Shown: in pieces, positions 61,780 through 64,000 of the stretch
Position numbering within the stretch: position 1 is the stretch's first letter
Layout: every line of letters begins with the position of its first letter
NCBI RefSeq assembly: GCF_964340395.1
Contig: NC_135558.1
Span: 5,071,501 to 5,135,500, forward strand
Direction of reading: 5' to 3'
Length of the DNA: 64,000 bases
DNA from: Glandiceps talaboti
Lineage: Eukaryota > Hemichordata > Enteropneusta > Spengelidae
Notes under the pieces: model-generated
What the model was told of the DNA's origin: nothing
Databases searched by the model: none
What the model saw: only the letters and a program-made list of their open reading frames with translations
Translations under genes and position numbers: made by a program

Positions 61780-62490
61780 ACCCTTTTAGGATATTCATAC
61801 GCTATTTTCAGAATGTTAATTATTCTCGGTTACAGACTAATGATAACAAACCACAATACAAAGCTTGTTGATGTAGCTTTTATGTTAAATGATTCATTTG
61901 CATAGTTAATGATTTTTTTTCGTAAGAATGCATTCATCAATCCTAACGTAATTTGGTTATATATTGATATGAAACCGCGTGTATCCTACAAAAACGTGTT
62001 GCTGTAGCGTTTAATTGTAATAATTAATTGTCATAATTCATTATCTATTGTAATTAGGCAACATCGTGCTTCAAATGTCACATAATTTGGTGTATACGTT
62101 GATGGTAACAAAGCACAGGTGTGGCAGAAAGCTATTAATTTTGATGTATAATTTCATTTTAATGAGTCACTTGCATAATTAGCGATTTTTTGTAATGGGG
62201 CAATATCTCAATGCATGTTTCAAATTTCACATAATTTAGTGCATTAATGATAACAAAGAGCATGTGTCTCATAAGCTTGTAGATGTAGTTTTTAGATTTA
62301 ATGAGTCTTTTGCATGATTTAGCAATTAAGGATATACCAATTTCAAGATCAGTTGTATAATTTCGCATCCTATATGTTTGTTGGCACTAATCAAAGTCAA
62401 AAGTTTTGTCCTTATGCTGGGCATTCAGTTTACATCCGATTAAACGTTCTCTGTCTCTTAAGGGAAGCACTTAGTTTACATCGGGTATTG
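61780..62490 (+). repeat. Dispersed repeat R1, copy e, with ~145-bp internal tandem monomers
   Basis: At least three diverged monomers beginning TTAATGAGTCA(C/T)TTGCATAA, continuing TAATTAGGCAA..CTTCAAAT.TCACATAATTT and GATGGTAACAAAGCAC..TGTG. It ends with two terminal-type boxes (GGCATTCAGTTTACATC, then AAGCACTTAGTTTACATC). Octamer ATTTGCAT lies at 61896-61903. Small frames inside are not genes. Confidence 0.6.
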
Positions 62491-62853
62491 TATACAAATG
62501 AACACATTCTGAGATTTCATTCTCTTTAATCATAGTTTAATCTTGTTATACTGTATTATTGTATTGTACATTTTATAGTAACATGTGTATTGCCTTTCAA
62601 GGCCATCAGACGACGTGCTTAAAGTACAAACTGAAAAATACATTTCTGTTGTACAGATGGCAAATTTGAAAGGGCGAACATGGTTTACCATGGTTTTGAC
62701 TTGAGATGTTATCAGCTCTATAGCTATATTTACTCAGAGTGGGCAATAATCTAGTGTCTGAATTTGAATTACTCATTAAATGTTTTTAACTTATTGTTAT
62801 TCGGATGGTTGCGTACATCGCCATACATCGCCTGATATATTTTGATTTCGAAG

Positions 62854-63017
62854 TTGACTATGTACTGGACAGATTAACAGAAAGTGGTGCTCGTCTCGAC
62901 ATCCCAAAACATACAGAATGTTCCACACTCTTTTATGAGAATAGATACTATGATACCGCCGTTTTCCAATGGAGAAAGGCAGAGACGAGCATCAGAAGCA
63001 TGCCAAAGCCTAAATAA
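62854..63017 (+). CDS. Unidentified candidate terminal exon
   Basis: An acceptor-like TATTTTGATTTCGAAG ends at 62853. From there 54 codons run to TAA 63015-63017. The peptide includes YVLDRLTESGARLDIPKHT and VFQWRKAETSIRSMPKPK, well mixed in composition and basic at the C-terminus. The block is clearly less AT-rich than its flanks. AATAAA overlaps the stop (63013-63018). I do not recognise the family and found no partner exon. It could be the end of an unseen plus-strand gene or a chance frame. Confidence 0.3.
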
Positions 63018-64000
63018 ATTTATAAATATGATTCTAAGTTAAATATCTTTCCGGTTCACTTTTGAAAATACTGTAAGAATGTTTTGTTTTCTCCAAATTG
63101 CCAGTGTCATTTACTTATTTAAATTGCTGATTGTTTATTATATAATTTAAATGTTAATGTTCGAGAAATGTTTTGTAGTTTCAAACAGTGCACGTTTTGT
63201 GAATAACGGTTAAAGTCTTTGTATAAATGCCGCCGAATTATCTGCTATATATAGCAACATTATATACAAAGAGTGGTGATGTTTTACGCTCTTCGTCGGT
63301 CACATTACGTGTAACCGACAAGTCTTTTAAAGATGTGCAAATCTTCATTTTGAGGTTTGCATTTTGAGTTGAGGTTTGTTAACTAAATAATTTGTTTAAA
63401 CTACTGTTTCTTAGACTTGATCTCCCAACTTTTATTAATATGTAAACTCGGGCAGTAAAATGTACAGGGAAATATTAGATGGTTGGTCTCGTAGATGCAG
63501 TATTTTATAATTAAAAAATAAATGGCGATCTCTTTGCGACATGCTTCACTCAAGAAAATAGTACTGTAACAGGTAAAACCAACAGGTATGAATATAGACA
63601 AAATGGGGACCAAAAGGACTCGAGATATACAAATTATTGTGTTCTGTTACTTATATTTTTCTCATTTAGCACTTATCACATTATCAAAGCACATTTTTTT
63701 GTTTTCATTTTTATTTCAGTATTTGATGTACTTGTATTGTGTTTGGATTTCAAATATTTATGTTTATGGCGAATTACACGTTTAGTATTGTAAGTTGTGT
63801 TTAACACTGTTTTAAATTAACGTAACCTATTTCTGGATTAATGCCATGTTACCCCTGACAACAGAACAATGTATTCTGATTTGAATGTGGGAGTACGTGT
63901 GGAAATAAGAGATGAGAATGTAATTGTATATTGATCACCAAAAGGAAGGCATAATGTTAGTAAGAAATACAACTGGGTACTAACGTGACTAGGTTTATAT
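63018..64000. other. No gene seen
   Basis: AT-rich non-coding sequence to the window end. A small hairpin (GTCGGTCACA / TGTAACCGAC) lies at about 63295-63320. Confidence 0.5.

Overview
The window looks like AT-rich, repeat-dense nuclear DNA from an animal, probably a marine invertebrate. The reasons are long non-coding stretches, many tri- to pentanucleotide arrays, decayed non-LTR and Penelope-like retroelements, SINE heads, MITEs, and one spliced class A GPCR gene that strongly resembles vertebrate prokineticin receptors. I cannot fix the species. A hemichordate, other non-vertebrate deuterostome or lophotrochozoan would all fit.

Layout. 1-10.5 kb: a microsatellite-seeded repeat (R1a), then a 3.4 kb structure with ~625 bp inverted arms (2216-5573), then unremarkable sequence. 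10.5-22 kb: a LINE 3' end (10540-11166), two diverged copies of another dispersed repeat (R2), microsatellites, otherwise empty. 22-26 kb: a palindrome carrying two head-to-head hammerhead ribozyme motifs, a 1 kb foldback between two (TA)n arrays, a short hairpin, and a minus-strand LINE relic. 26-38 kb: mostly featureless, with minisatellites and R1 copies. 38-52 kb: MITE copies A and B with 3-bp target duplications, two unidentified minus-strand candidate exons (about 40.2-40.9 kb), a pre-miRNA-sized hairpin, tRNA-derived SINE heads, a 54-bp minisatellite, a second and larger hammerhead palindrome (perfect 147-bp arms), and a 187-bp tandem duplication. 52.3-54.7 kb: a foldback-type composite whose inverted ends are arrays of a 20-mer followed by (TACTA)n, enclosing a decayed Penelope-like reverse transcriptase. 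55.5-57.8 kb: the prokineticin-receptor-like gene (two coding exons, 399 aa, phase-2 intron inside the DRY motif). 57.9-64 kb: microsatellite, MITE copy C, a MITE with perfect 23-bp TIRs, a LINE 3' tail, R1e, and a possible terminal exon near 62.9-63.0 kb.

The GPCR is the only gene I consider well supported. The most interesting non-gene content is the ribozyme palindromes, each bounded by (TA)n, in the same window as Penelope RT debris, because Penelope-like elements are the animal retroelements known to carry hammerhead ribozymes.
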